A stretch of 64,000 nucleotides of DNA from Candidatus Thalassarchaeum sp. (GCA_016777225.1 JADHRW010000005.1:50982-114981); one strand, 5' to 3'; counted from the stretch's first letter, positions 31,686-42,246 are shown. Notes: generated by a model from the sequence alone, not told the origin. Translations and numbers: made by a program.

Positions 31686-33641
31686 GTGATGTGTAAATTA
31701 CCTTGGCGTCGAATTATGAGTGGGAGTTCAGACTTGCCTCCTGCACGATTTAATAGAAGTCAAGACCATCATGAATTATATCTCAAACTAATCAGATGGG
31801 AATTAGATGATGAGATGCAAAACGTTCTTGAAAAACTACAAAATTGGACTAAAAGAAAGTTAACTGAAAATGGAATTTCTTTATTTGATTTAATAGGAAA
31901 AAATGATGGATGGTTGTTCGGACAGAGGATAATTAAATTTACTAATAGAAGAAAAAAAGACTTAGGGACACATCGTTTTAGACAGGGTGATATTGTATTA
32001 ATATCTAGAAAAGATCCTCTAAAAGAAACCGCACTGGAAGGTACTATCTATTCGACTTCAAGAAATTCGATAAAAATAGTTTTTTCAGATACACCTAAAG
32101 ACATTAGAAAAGATACTTGGAGAATTGACAAAGGGGCAAATCGAATTGCTTATGATAGAATGAAAGATGCAATAAATAGTGTATTTCAGGAAGATGGTGG
32201 CGTCCCGCTTAGAGAATTGTTACTGGGTATGGTTCATGACCCTCCTACTACCGCAAGTTTGACTCCTGAATTAGGAGGAGCTAGAGGTAGAAACACTTCT
32301 TTTTCACCAGATCTTAATGAGCCACAATTAATTGCTTCTAAGGCTGCAATAGAAAGAAGGTTGACATTAATTCAAGGCCCTCCAGGAACGGGTAAAACTC
32401 ATACTGCAGTGAGAATATTAGAATCATGGGCAAGACAAGATGTAGGGACTATCTTAGCCGTAGCTGATTCGAATGTTGCTGTCGATAATTTACTTGAGGG
32501 GTTACTAGCTAGAGGAGTAAGAGCGGTAAGATTAGGGCAACCTGTAAAAGTAAGAGAAAAATTAAGAGAAGCAACGATGGATGCTCAAATGGAAACACAT
32601 CCATTGAGAAGAGATTTAGAAACTCAATTAGAGCTAAATGAAAAACTAAATCGTAGGATTAGCTCAATGAAAGGAAAAGAAAAAGGGTTGGCCCACAGAG
32701 ATATCAAGAAGGGATGGAAAGAGATTCGTAGAATTGAAAATCAGATAAGAGATGATATATTAGATAAGACACAAATTGTTTGCTGCACTTGTATAGGTTC
32801 GGGTAATCAAATATTGGACGGGAGAAGATTCCCTCAAGTTTTGATTGATGAGGCTACTCAGGCTACAGAGCCCGCATCTTTAGTTCCATTAATTAGAGGG
32901 GCAAGACAGATAGTCTTAGTCGGTGATCATAAACAACTACCACCGACCGTTCTTTCTTTCAGAGCGGAAGAAAAGGGCCTGAGAAGATCTTTATTTGAAA
33001 GATTAGTTGATTTAGGTATCGAACCACTATTATTGACAAAACAATATAGAATGCATCCAGCGATTTCAAAATTCCCAAATCAACAATTCTATTCTAACAA
33101 ATTAATTGATGGTGTCAGTGCTGAAAATAGACCGGCTCCTGCTGGGTTACTTTGGCCGGATTGGGATAATCCAGTAGCATTTATTCCTGTAGATGGAGGA
33201 GAAGTTGTATCACCCGATGGAACTTCAAGAGAAAATCCTATTGAAGTTTCTTGGGTCCTCAAGATAACTGAAGATTTACTAGACGCAGGAGAATTAACGA
33301 AAAAAGATATTGGAATTATTACACCTTATGCAGGACAGGTTAGAGCGATTCGAAATTCTATGAGCGAGGAACTAGATGACGTTGAAGTAAGAACTGTTGA
33401 TGGCTATCAAGGTAGAGAAAAAGAAGTTATAATTTTTTCTTGTGTACGTTCTAATCCCGAACAAAATGTAGGATTCTTAGCGGAACCTCGAAGATTAAAT
33501 GTAGCATTAACGAGAGCAAAGAGAGGATTGATTGTAATTGGAGACCCTTCAACTCTCAGAGGCGATAAGAATTGGCAGGCATGGTTAGAGTATATCCGCG
33601 ATAGTAAGTTTGAGGCGTGGCACCTTCTCGGAATGACCTGA
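31686..33641 (+). CDS. Superfamily 1 DNA/RNA helicase, UPF1/IGHMBP2-like
   Basis: LIQGPPGTGKTHTAVRIL (Walker A), VLIDEATQATEPASLVPL, LVGDHKQLPPTV, QYRMHPAISKFPN, VDGYQGREKEVIIFSCVRSN, LNVALTRAKRGLIVIGD. ATG at 31716 (MSGSSDLPP) is an alternative start. Confidence 0.93.
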   Translation: MMCKLPWRRIMSGSSDLPPARFNRSQDHHELYLKLIRWELDDEMQNVLEKLQNWTKRKLTENGISLFDLIGKNDGWLFGQRIIKFTNRRKKDLGTHRFRQGDIVLISRKDPLKETALEGTIYSTSRNSIKIVFSDTPKDIRKDTWRIDKGANRIAYDRMKDAINSVFQEDGGVPLRELLLGMVHDPPTTASLTPELGGARGRNTSFSPDLNEPQLIASKAAIERRLTLIQGPPGTGKTHTAVRILESWARQDVGTILAVADSNVAVDNLLEGLLARGVRAVRLGQPVKVREKLREATMDAQMETHPLRRDLETQLELNEKLNRRISSMKGKEKGLAHRDIKKGWKEIRRIENQIRDDILDKTQIVCCTCIGSGNQILDGRRFPQVLIDEATQATEPASLVPLIRGARQIVLVGDHKQLPPTVLSFRAEEKGLRRSLFERLVDLGIEPLLLTKQYRMHPAISKFPNQQFYSNKLIDGVSAENRPAPAGLLWPDWDNPVAFIPVDGGEVVSPDGTSRENPIEVSWVLKITEDLLDAGELTKKDIGIITPYAGQVRAIRNSMSEELDDVEVRTVDGYQGREKEVIIFSCVRSNPEQNVGFLAEPRRLNVALTRAKRGLIVIGDPSTLRGDKNWQAWLEYIRDSKFEAWHLLGMT

Positions 33642-33642
33642 G

Positions 33643-34227
33643 ATGAGTATAATGGATGGGCATGATTCTCCGATTTCGATTAACAAAGGCAGCACTACAC
33701 TAGCTAAAGCACTAGTTTCTGAAGATGGTGGGCACTGGCCGGTACCGGAAGGAACAATTTTAGCATCTGGAGTGAGAAGAGTTGTATCTTTTGTACTAGA
33801 TACAGTAATAGTTAGTTCAATTTTACTACTAATAACAGGTGGAGACTTAATCAATGCATGGAATCTAACATTATGGGCATCTAGTGACTTTCATTATTCT
33901 CTTGCGATGTTATTGATTCTTTTAGTGTCACACTGGCTATATTGGAAATATACAGGTCTATACTATTCTCGTTCATTTGGTCAGAAATTAATGGGGCTTG
34001 CAGTCTTAGCAGAAGACGGTTCTGAAATGACGAGTAAAATGTGGGAGATAAGGGCTTTGAAAAAATTAGGATATCTTATTTTCCCATTTAGTATTTATTT
34101 TGGATCTTATGATTTGGCTAGAATTTCTCAACGCCATACTCATCAATCAAATATTGACTTACGTGTAGGGTCTATAGTAGCACATGCAAACTCCTTACCC
34201 CCGGCAAATAGAAAACATATCAAATAA
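33643..34227 (+). CDS. RDD family membrane protein
   Basis: ASGVRRVVSFVLDTVIVSSILLLI ... YYSRSFGQKLMGLAVLAEDGSEMTSKMWEIRALKKL. Confidence 0.7.
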   Translation: MSIMDGHDSPISINKGSTTLAKALVSEDGGHWPVPEGTILASGVRRVVSFVLDTVIVSSILLLITGGDLINAWNLTLWASSDFHYSLAMLLILLVSHWLYWKYTGLYYSRSFGQKLMGLAVLAEDGSEMTSKMWEIRALKKLGYLIFPFSIYFGSYDLARISQRHTHQSNIDLRVGSIVAHANSLPPANRKHIK

Positions 34228-34238
34228 AGGAGAATCCT

Positions 34239-34841
34239 ATGGAAAGGTTAATTCAAGAGATATTAGAAGGAAATTGTGTAGTTTATCCAACATCTACTTT
34301 ACCTGCTTTAGGTTGTATATTAACTTCCGACGCTCTCGATAATTTGTATCTCATAAAAAAGAGAGCGGAAGATATGATTGTTAGCATTGCCGTTAGTAAC
34401 ATTCAACAAGCATCAAATTTAGTTCATCTAACTGATGATTTAGAAGACTTTATCGATGCTTTTCCTGAAGGATCTATAACAATAATACTTCGTGCTAAAA
34501 AACCATTAGATAAACGACTTGGAGGAGAAAAAATTGCTATTCGCATATTATCAAATAAAACTGCTAAAAAGCTAATAGAACAAACGGGTCCTTTGACTGC
34601 AACTTCCGCTAATATTAGCGGATTAGAACCTCTGAATGATTGTCAAATGGCCGCAGCGTCGCTTTCCAATACCGCTGCTGAGATTGCCTATGTTTCTGGA
34701 ATATGTCCGGGGGGTGTACCCAGTACCTTGATAGCATGGCATACGGTCTGTAAATCACCCAACAGTCGCGAGATAGAGGTATTGAGAGAAGGTTTAGTCA
34801 CATCAAAGGAGATTCAAAGATGGTGGAAGAAGCAGATTTGA
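34239..34841 (+). CDS. YrdC/Sua5-domain threonylcarbamoyl-AMP synthase
   Basis: CVVYPTSTLPALGCILTSDALDNLYLIKKRA; GPLTATSANISGLEPLND; PSTLIAW. Confidence 0.88.
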   Translation: MERLIQEILEGNCVVYPTSTLPALGCILTSDALDNLYLIKKRAEDMIVSIAVSNIQQASNLVHLTDDLEDFIDAFPEGSITIILRAKKPLDKRLGGEKIAIRILSNKTAKKLIEQTGPLTATSANISGLEPLNDCQMAAASLSNTAAEIAYVSGICPGGVPSTLIAWHTVCKSPNSREIEVLREGLVTSKEIQRWWKKQI

Positions 34842-35833
34842 AACAGTGGAAAGATGCTGGGCATGTGGCTCGTAGAACCTTAGAGAGCATAAAAGATGAA
34901 ATCCAAGAAGGGAAAACTTGGCTAGAAGTAATTGATTCTGCTGAGAGATTTATTAGAAGACATGGCGGCCAAGCTGCCTTCCCCGTGACAATTTCGGTAA
35001 ATGAAATTGCTGCACATTTTACGCCAAGTCATCAAAATTTAGTTCCTCCAGAAGGATGGGATAAGCCAATGGTATTCGAAAAAGGTGATTTAGTAAAACT
35101 AGATGTTGGAGTTCATATTAAAGGGGCTCTTGCGGATAATGCATTAACCATTGAAGTGGGGAATCAGAATTTACATACTGAACAAATTAAAGCTGCAAAA
35201 GAAGCAAGAGACGCTGCTATTGAGAAAATGCATCCAGGTACCCCTTGGCATGAGATAGGCCAAGCAGCGGAACAAGTAACAAAAGATGCTGGTTTCAGAG
35301 CTATTCGAAATTTATGTGGGCATCAATTAGAAAGATGGAACTTACACTCAGGGACTTCAATACCCTCATACGCATGTGGCCCTAATTCAGGATTCAAGGG
35401 TAATGCCGAAGTTGGTGGCGTTTATGCAATAGAGCCTTTTAATACAACTGGGAAAACAGGAATGATCGAAAATATTGCACCAACAGGATCTTCAAATATT
35501 CTGAGAGTTACTGGTGATGTGTCAATACGCAAAGCACTTTCAAAAGGTAAATTAAAGCCTCTTGGGGCAACAATGGCTAGGTATATCGAAGAACGATATC
35601 ATACTCTCCCATTCGCTTCAAGATGGGCGTATCCACTATTGGAAAAGCCATTCCCTAATGAAGATGAAGATGCTTTACAGAAAAAATGGAAAGCAATGAT
35701 TAAAAAATTAACTGCTATAAGATTTTTAGAAGTTTATGAAGCATTACGAGATGTTGATGGTGGAAATATTGGTCAATTTGAGCATACGGTAATTGTAACA
35801 GAGGGCGGACCTGAAGTACTAACTGTGCTTTAG
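34820..35833 (+). CDS. map: Methionine aminopeptidase type II
   Basis: KLDVGVHIKGALADNALTIEV, GHQLERWNLHSGTSIPSY, YAIEPFNTTG, QFEHTVIVTEGGPEVLT; overlaps the upstream gene by 22 nt. Confidence 0.93.
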   Translation: MVEEADLKQWKDAGHVARRTLESIKDEIQEGKTWLEVIDSAERFIRRHGGQAAFPVTISVNEIAAHFTPSHQNLVPPEGWDKPMVFEKGDLVKLDVGVHIKGALADNALTIEVGNQNLHTEQIKAAKEARDAAIEKMHPGTPWHEIGQAAEQVTKDAGFRAIRNLCGHQLERWNLHSGTSIPSYACGPNSGFKGNAEVGGVYAIEPFNTTGKTGMIENIAPTGSSNILRVTGDVSIRKALSKGKLKPLGATMARYIEERYHTLPFASRWAYPLLEKPFPNEDEDALQKKWKAMIKKLTAIRFLEVYEALRDVDGGNIGQFEHTVIVTEGGPEVLTVL

Positions 35834-35838
35834 AATTA

Positions 35839-35866
35839 GAAAATACGTATTTTCGCTACTTTTTTG
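35839..35866 (+). terminator. 16-bp palindrome followed by T-run downstream of map
   Basis: GAAAATACGTATTTTC (35839-35854, perfect palindrome), then cgctac + TTTTTT. Confidence 0.45.
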
Positions 35867-35889
35867 TATATTTCCAATAAGGATTATGA

Positions 35890-35982
35890 ATTGCCCACCC
35901 ATATCAGAGTTCGTACAGGGACGTAAGGTTCTGCCGAGTGCATCCCATCCCCTCGCTAATATCTCTCGCCCTGTACACCTAA
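35890..35982. other. GC-rich convergent intergenic element with closing inverted repeat; candidate small RNA or terminator
   Basis: GTACAGGG (35913-35920) pairs with CCCTGTAC (35969-35976); the interval is more GC-rich than its surroundings and holds no ORF. Confidence 0.35.
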
Positions 35983-35983
35983 A

Positions 35984-36907
35984 TTAGGAGTCTGTGGTAG
36001 CTTGAGTATTACCAAAAATAGTTACCGCTATTACTGAACCCAATATTAATAATATTCCAGCAGATTGTTGGAAAGATGGTTTTTCTTGAAGAAGTAGTAA
36101 CCCCCAAATTATTGTTAAAATAGGCTGTAAAAGCACAGCAAATGAGGTTTTTGCGCCAGGAAGACGAGGTAATGCATAAGTAATTGCCATCCAACCAGCT
36201 ACTTGGCAACAAATTGCTAGAATAATCAACCACCCATGTCCAGGAAATGTAGGTTGAAAATCAATAGGCTCAACCCCTAGAGAAGTTAAAGGCAATATAC
36301 CGATAAAAAGAAGTCCTATTGCTGCACCGAAAGTTGCATCAAATTGCAGATTTTGAGCAGGTGCCATTTCTCTATTGGAATATCGGTATACAATTAAGAA
36401 AGATGAATAAAATATTGCAGCGAAGACGCCCGCAATTACGCCACGAAAAGGATCTTCACCATATGGCTCATTATCCCAAATACCTGAAATCAAAGCTAAA
36501 CCTAAAATTACTATAGGTAATGCAATTATTATAGATGTATTAGGTTTTTCTCCAAGAAACTTCCAGCTAACTAATGTAACAATTATCACTTGAGAGTTTC
36601 CAATCATTGTAGCTATTCCGGTCCCTATATAATCAATAGCAGTATGATAACCGATAAAATCTAAAGAAATTAATAATCCTGCAAAAAGAGTCAGGAGACG
36701 AGATTTAGGACTTCGAGTATCTTTAGGTTTAGATAACAAAATAATCAATATAAGAAAAGGTAATGCATAACTCATACGGAAAAAAGCGCCTGTAGCAGGA
36801 TTTGCTTCAGAATATCTATAAAAAAGGGGTGCAAATGATATTAAAGTTGAGCCAAACATGGCAATAAACATATTTTTTCGGTCATCATCGACCGACATCT
36901 GAGTCAC
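35984..36907 (-). CDS. DMT superfamily (EamA) transporter
   Basis: 307 aa, roughly 10 TM helices; SLDFIGYHTAIDYIGTGIATMIGNSQVIIVTLVSWKFLGEKPN duplicated EamA pattern. Confidence 0.88.
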   Translation of the reverse strand: MTQMSVDDDRKNMFIAMFGSTLISFAPLFYRYSEANPATGAFFRMSYALPFLILIILLSKPKDTRSPKSRLLTLFAGLLISLDFIGYHTAIDYIGTGIATMIGNSQVIIVTLVSWKFLGEKPNTSIIIALPIVILGLALISGIWDNEPYGEDPFRGVIAGVFAAIFYSSFLIVYRYSNREMAPAQNLQFDATFGAAIGLLFIGILPLTSLGVEPIDFQPTFPGHGWLIILAICCQVAGWMAITYALPRLPGAKTSFAVLLQPILTIIWGLLLLQEKPSFQQSAGILLILGSVIAVTIFGNTQATTDS

Positions 36908-36908
36908 C

Positions 36909-37235
36909 TTACTGAGACTTTCCTTCGGATATCATCTGTTGAAGTTCGCCGCTCTCATACATTTCCATTGCTATATCGGAGCCACCTATTAATTCTCCAT
37001 TGACAAAAATTTGAGGCATTGTAGGGAAATCTGACCAGGTACAAATTGAAGGTATTGCTCGGGAGTCTGATGTGACATCTACGCTTGCCCATTTATCTTC
37101 CAATTGACCAAGAACCATGGCAGCTCTGTTACTAAAACCGCACCGAGGTTGTTCTGGTGTCCCTTTCATAAACAATACAATTGGGTTACTGTCAACTATT
37201 TCTTGTAATTCTTCTGGTGTCCAATTAAAACTCAT
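36909..37235 (-). CDS. Monothiol glutaredoxin (Grx4/GrxD-like)
   Basis: VLFMKGTPEQPRCGFSNRAAMVLGQL; CTWSDFPTMPQIFVNGELIGGSDIAMEMYESGEL. Confidence 0.93.
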   Translation of the reverse strand: MSFNWTPEELQEIVDSNPIVLFMKGTPEQPRCGFSNRAAMVLGQLEDKWASVDVTSDSRAIPSICTWSDFPTMPQIFVNGELIGGSDIAMEMYESGELQQMISEGKSQ

Positions 37236-37240
37236 TTTAT

Positions 37241-37600
37241 TTACTCCTTACTTTCTCTACGAATATGCACTCCGAAAAACTCTGTTTTTTTCTCGGAGTG
37301 AGGGTCAAAAACAGTATCGGAAGTTAATGCTGCTTGTTCAGGTGTCATACATTTTAAATCTAATGCATGAACTATATTCTTCGCAATATATTGCTTAAAA
37401 TGATTTAATATAGGTTTTTGCCTTTGTAAAGGTCGGATACCGTCATAAGATTTGGAGATGACTCGAACATGAAAATGATCGCCACTTCCATGTAAATCAG
37501 TAGCCTCAACTACGGCATCTGGAACGACTTCAAGAATCGCTGATACCATCCACGCCTCGGTGACCATGGGCCCCCTATGAGGTTCGCCCTCTTTGAACAT
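37241..37600 (-). CDS. BolA family protein
   Basis: VEATDLHGSGDHFHVRVISKSYDGIRPLQRQKPILNHFKQYIAKNIVHALDLKCMTPEQ. Confidence 0.88.
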   Translation of the reverse strand: MFKEGEPHRGPMVTEAWMVSAILEVVPDAVVEATDLHGSGDHFHVRVISKSYDGIRPLQRQKPILNHFKQYIAKNIVHALDLKCMTPEQAALTSDTVFDPHSEKKTEFFGVHIRRESKE

Positions 37601-37620
37601 GGCTGAAAAGTTGTTTCAAT

Positions 37621-38295
37621 TTATAGCATTGAGTTGATTTTTTCCAAATTATCTTTAATAGTTCCATCTTTATTTATTAAACCACTACCAACTACTGCTA
37701 CATCTATGCCCCAACTCTTAACTAAAGCAGCATTATGATGTTTAATTCCACCATCAATCATCAATTTTGTGGAGCGCCCACCTGATGCTATCTGAGAATC
37801 TATTGCAGTTCTAAATTCACGTACTTTAGATTCTATTTCTGGCATAAAAGATTGACCGCCTTTTCCAGGAACGACACTCATGACAAGTACAAGATCTAAT
37901 TCTGCTAGGTGAGGTAATATCGAAGATGATGGTGTGTCAGGGTTGAGAACCGCTCCTGCCTGGCAATCCCTTGAATGAAGATTAGTAATTAGTTTAGAAA
38001 TATCATCAACTGCTTCAACATGAAAAATTACTAAATCGACTCCAGCATCAACATATTGTTCCCAATTCTCTTCAGCATTTGTAACCATAAGGTGACAATC
38101 TACAAATATATCTGATCCAACACGTTGACAGATATTTTTAATTAAAGCAGGTCCGAAGGTAATGGTCTTATTGACGACCCAATTACCATCCATTACGTCT
38201 AAATGAATCCATTGAATACCTGCTGAAATTGCATCATCCATAACCGACCCTAATTCGCAAAAATTTGCAGTTAGTATGCTAGGTGCTATCTCCAT
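37621..38295 (-). CDS. rpe: Ribulose-phosphate 3-epimerase
   Basis: IAPSILTANFCELGSVMDDAISAGIQWIHLDVMDGNWV; LVLVMSVVPGKGGQSFMPE; MIDGGIKHHNAALVKSWGIDVAVVGSGL. Confidence 0.95.
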   Translation of the reverse strand: MEIAPSILTANFCELGSVMDDAISAGIQWIHLDVMDGNWVVNKTITFGPALIKNICQRVGSDIFVDCHLMVTNAEENWEQYVDAGVDLVIFHVEAVDDISKLITNLHSRDCQAGAVLNPDTPSSSILPHLAELDLVLVMSVVPGKGGQSFMPEIESKVREFRTAIDSQIASGGRSTKLMIDGGIKHHNAALVKSWGIDVAVVGSGLINKDGTIKDNLEKINSML

Positions 38296-38405
38296 AAAAT
38301 TCGCCCTCTGATTAATACGATAGGCCCGGGGTACTCAATAGTTGCTACGATAATTATGAATTAAAATAACAAATTATTATTAGTGAGACGAAGAATGGAA
38401 GTTAG

Positions 38406-38735
38406 TTGGTTAAGAGTATGGGCCGGGTAGTTGATGTTAGTGATGCAGAATTTGATATGGCGACAAGTAGTAATGAATGGGTATTAGTAGACTTCTGGGC
38501 ACCATGGTGTGGCCCTTGCAAAATGATAGCTCCAATACTAAATCAGATCGCAAATGAGAAAGATATTACAATTGCAAAAGTAAATACAGATATGAACCCT
38601 CTATCAATGGGAAAGTTTGGTTTCAGAGGTATTCCAGCATTAGTATTATTTCATAATGGGAAACCAGTTGACCAAAAAACTGGAGCTATGCCTAAACCTA
38701 TGTTTGATCAATGGTTAGGCAAATATATGGATTAA
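38406..38735 (+). CDS. trxA: Thioredoxin
   Basis: VLVDFWAPWCGPCKMIAPILNQIANE; FGFRGIPALVLFHNGKPVDQKTGAMPK. Confidence 0.95.
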   Translation: MVKSMGRVVDVSDAEFDMATSSNEWVLVDFWAPWCGPCKMIAPILNQIANEKDITIAKVNTDMNPLSMGKFGFRGIPALVLFHNGKPVDQKTGAMPKPMFDQWLGKYMD

Positions 38736-40279
38736 TCATAACTTTGATTTATTTTTCTCGACCGCTCTTCAAGAGGTGTTCCAACTTCTCTTAGTAATCG
38801 TGATCTCAAAGCTTCATGTAACCACATACCATCGTCTAGTTCTAACATTAGCCCACGCTCTAGTAAATTATTCGGAGGAATGCCATCAAAATTAGATGCA
38901 GCTGCTAAAATCTTCCAAGGTACTGGTTTTTCTGCAACTGCTAAAAATGCTAACAATTCCCTATGATCATTAGGTAAAACATCAAGAATTTCTTCGTCTA
39001 AGAATCTTAACCAGTCTTGATGTAAGGTATTACCATATATTTCTAATAATTCAACAGCAAGTGGATGCCCCCCTGTTGCTGTATAAATTTCTTCAGCAGG
39101 AGCATTATTTGGAAGATTCAATTCATTGAGCCATTCTACCACTTCGTTTAGACTCAAACCAGTTAATACTAATTCCTCAACACGGCCTCTTGTATGAACA
39201 TCTCTACGGTCATAAAATGCAAGATTTGTTCTTGATATTAAGAATAATCGCATTGTTGTACATTCGGCAATTTGTAATAACGCTCCAAAAAGATGAGCGC
39301 CTTCTGGACCTATATTGTGAACATCATCTAATATTACCAAAATATCAGAAGGTTTGGAATTTAATAGGCTCTTCTCATCGGATAAATGGGCGATTAATCT
39401 TCTTCGGAATAAGTCAATATTAAACGCTGCGCCGGGCTTTAATGGTAATGAATCTAAGACCCCATATGGGTCAGAAAAATCGCCATCTGAACCAATTCCT
39501 ATCCTATGAAGTAAACTCGTGGCTATACCGAGTGAAGTATCCCAAGGTTGACAAGGATAATACATAGCCTGAATTTCTTCACCAGAAGAAATTATACTAT
39601 CTATCCAGAAAGATACTAAAGTTGTTTTTCCACAACCTGCAATACCGGATAAAACAAACATCGGAACATCCGATTTGTACCAATTATCTATTAATTTCTT
39701 TTCTAAAGAACGTCCATGAACTTCTCTCGTCTCTGGAGGCCTAATATGATATGTTGAATGAGCACCCGACAATAAAGAAATTGAACCAGGATTGTTGTTG
39801 TTTTCTTCTGAACTAATGATTACTCCAAATCTAATGTCACCAAAATTCAAGACACCCTCGTGTTGAGCATGCATCAAGACTTGTAAAAGAGTTAATCCTG
39901 TTTGTAATCTTGTAGAAACTTCATCTGCCCTAATTTCCAATAATTTGCCTTTTTTATCACGAATTAACACTTTAGTTAACCTAAGTTTTTCTATTCTATT
40001 TCTTGATTCTTTACGGCCCTCTTCTGTCAACTGCCATGTTTTTTGTCGTCGATCTTCCCCTCGGACTGCCCTTGTATGCTCTGAGACTAAACCATTTGTA
40101 ACTAATTCACGCATGGTTCTAGATACATTTGGCAGATGAAGAGCACAAACTTCTGCAATCCCTGGACGAGTCATCTCAAATGATACAAGATAGTGATCTG
40201 CTTGATGATCTTGTTCCCAAAGGTGTATCATTATACGGTCTGAAACTACGACATTGACACGCGCATCACTAGCCGCCAT
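38732..40279 (-). CDS. Winged-helix DNA-binding domain + STAND-type (NB-ARC-like) ATPase regulator
   Basis: MarR-like N-terminus (NVSRTMRELVTNGLVSEHTRAVRGEDRRQKTWQLTEEGR), Walker A LSGIAGCGKTTLVSFW, Walker B DILVILDDVHNIG, LFLISRTN. Confidence 0.75.
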   Translation of the reverse strand: MAASDARVNVVVSDRIMIHLWEQDHQADHYLVSFEMTRPGIAEVCALHLPNVSRTMRELVTNGLVSEHTRAVRGEDRRQKTWQLTEEGRKESRNRIEKLRLTKVLIRDKKGKLLEIRADEVSTRLQTGLTLLQVLMHAQHEGVLNFGDIRFGVIISSEENNNNPGSISLLSGAHSTYHIRPPETREVHGRSLEKKLIDNWYKSDVPMFVLSGIAGCGKTTLVSFWIDSIISSGEEIQAMYYPCQPWDTSLGIATSLLHRIGIGSDGDFSDPYGVLDSLPLKPGAAFNIDLFRRRLIAHLSDEKSLLNSKPSDILVILDDVHNIGPEGAHLFGALLQIAECTTMRLFLISRTNLAFYDRRDVHTRGRVEELVLTGLSLNEVVEWLNELNLPNNAPAEEIYTATGGHPLAVELLEIYGNTLHQDWLRFLDEEILDVLPNDHRELLAFLAVAEKPVPWKILAAASNFDGIPPNNLLERGLMLELDDGMWLHEALRSRLLREVGTPLEERSRKINQSYD

Positions 40280-40341
40280 GAGTTTCCGAGACCTATAACT
40301 GGCATCAAGAGTTCGGATTATTGTATAGAAATAAAATAATA

Positions 40342-42159
40342 TTATTCATTATCTAAACATTGAGGATATTGTTCTTGCATTGGAGGGAGGAAAAGGTCAT
40401 CACAATTTTTATCTGAAACTGGTAGTGTTAAAATACTGCTAGTTCCTAAACCTAGAGTGACAGCCATTGTTGAAACTGGACTGGGGATATAATCTTCGCC
40501 AGTTTGAGTAATCAGAAGATGAATTCCATCTCCTTCGGGTATAACTACATCCATGCCAAAGAATTCCATTTTAGCAATTACAGTTTCACCGGGAGAAAGT
40601 GTTTCTCCATCCTTACCCCCATTATGGAATCGTAAGTCCATTACTGCATGCCCTAAATGCATTCCATTACTAGCTTGAATCATTTCAACAAAAAGGTGAC
40701 CACTGGTTGAAAGTAGTGAGATTGTGGCTTCTACATGAAAAGTAGGCGACCCTATTATTCGGGTTTCTTGCTCAAAAAATGGGCATTCGATAGAAAGTTG
40801 GGAACTAGAAGTGATGGTTTCTCCTCCGCCGATTACTATACAATCATCCATATTATACTTCAATAAATCTTGATCTAATGGAGGATATGTTGCTTCTACT
40901 CTCCAGCCTCCAATATTATCTTGAATCTCTGCGATTAATCTTGGTTGAGGGCCTTCTTCTTTAAGATAGAAATCAAACCATTCTAGTAGATCATCTGCCC
41001 AATCCCACCTAAGAGTAAAAGGAAATGCTTCAGCTCCTCGGCCACTCGATAATCCTTCATGACCACTTTTCCTATCAGGGTAATCATGGCCCCATTGCCC
41101 ATAAAGTCCTTTCACATCAAATCCTGCTTCAGAAAAAATATTATGAGTTGGAAATGCCATATGAGGGTCAACATTCCAATCTTGCATACCATGAATGATA
41201 TAGATAGAACCATTATAATTCTCTAGGGCTCTATCAAGGAATGTTCTTTCAGACCAATAGTCACTTCCTAACCAAGCTAAATTATCACCCGACAAGTATG
41301 CAGCAGGACCCGCATAATATCCTTCAAGATAACCTTCACAAGCATTTTCAGCATCTTCAAGATCTCCATCTAATCCAAAACTCCCATAGACTCCATTATG
41401 CATTATTGCTCCTCGTGCCTCCATGCTGCCATTACGCCACATTAAATCATGAGCACCGATAAGTCCAGACATAGGAATTATTGTCTTGAGATATTCAGAA
41501 CCCATAGCAGCTGCTTCCCAGGGAGTTGAGCCATCATATGACTTGCCAATTATAGCGACAGCTCCGTTGGAAAAAGGAGCAGACCCTAAGTATTCTACTG
41601 CTGCATGAATTCCTCTTTGCTCATCTGTACCCATTAAATCCATACAATGATTACTTTCTCCAGTACCAAATACGCTGACCTGAGCGACTCCAAAACCATG
41701 AGGAACAAAATTCTCAATTAGAAACCGGCCTAATCTATCTGCAGGAGTTAACGCATCAACATCACCATCATTGTAATAAGGCCCTATTTCAGCAATTATT
41801 GGAACTTGACAATCTTCTAGAATTTCTGCTGAATCATAATCACAGCCTTCTATGACAGGTAACCATAATCCGAGATGAACTGCAGCATCTCCAGTTATTC
41901 CAGCACCGCCATCACTAGAAGTAATTGTAGGAACTGCGACATAGATTGACTTGACCTGCCCAATCTGGTAAGATCCATTGAATGATACACGACTGAAAAC
42001 ATCGTCGTCACGATACTGTAAATCCGATCTATCTTCTACATCAGGTAGCCAATGAGAATTTTCTACTTCGATCTCTGATGTTCCGTTACTAAAACACCCC
42101 GACAACATTGGAGTGAGAATCAAGAGCACTAAACATAGACTCAACGACCTCTTAACCAT
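40342..42159 (-). CDS. Lipoprotein CocE/NonD-type (S15 X-Pro dipeptidyl-peptidase-like) hydrolase
   Basis: Lipobox [26 protein letters not shown] nucleophile-elbow region; [13 protein letters not shown]-terminal jelly-roll-like region. Confidence 0.8.
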   Translation of the reverse strand: MVKRSLSLCLVLLILTPMLSGCFSNGTSEIEVENSHWLPDVEDRSDLQYRDDDVFSRVSFNGSYQIGQVKSIYVAVPTITSSDGGAGITGDAAVHLGLWLPVIEGCDYDSAEILEDCQVPIIAEIGPYYNDGDVDALTPADRLGRFLIENFVPHGFGVAQVSVFGTGESNHCMDLMGTDEQRGIHAAVEYLGSAPFSNGAVAIIGKSYDGSTPWEAAAMGSEYLKTIIPMSGLIGAHDLMWRNGSMEARGAIMHNGVYGSFGLDGDLEDAENACEGYLEGYYAGPAAYLSGDNLAWLGSDYWSERTFLDRALENYNGSIYIIHGMQDWNVDPHMAFPTHNIFSEAGFDVKGLYGQWGHDYPDRKSGHEGLSSGRGAEAFPFTLRWDWADDLLEWFDFYLKEEGPQPRLIAEIQDNIGGWRVEATYPPLDQDLLKYNMDDCIVIGGGETITSSSQLSIECPFFEQETRIIGSPTFHVEATISLLSTSGHLFVEMIQASNGMHLGHAVMDLRFHNGGKDGETLSPGETVIAKMEFFGMDVVIPEGDGIHLLITQTGEDYIPSPVSTMAVTLGLGTSSILTLPVSDKNCDDLFLPPMQEQYPQCLDNE

Positions 42160-42246
42160 AGAACTGCGTCATTAATATCACTGATGAGTGTTTGCCATAA
42201 TGGTTTGTAATTTCTTAAACTATAATCTAATAGAATAATAGATTAC

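Noticed and set aside
35890-35982. tRNA or 5S rRNA in the convergent intergenic element
   Set aside because: The closing stem encloses ~62 nt with no TPsiC arm; a CGAACTCTGA string resembles 5S loop sequence but the surrounding order does not fit.
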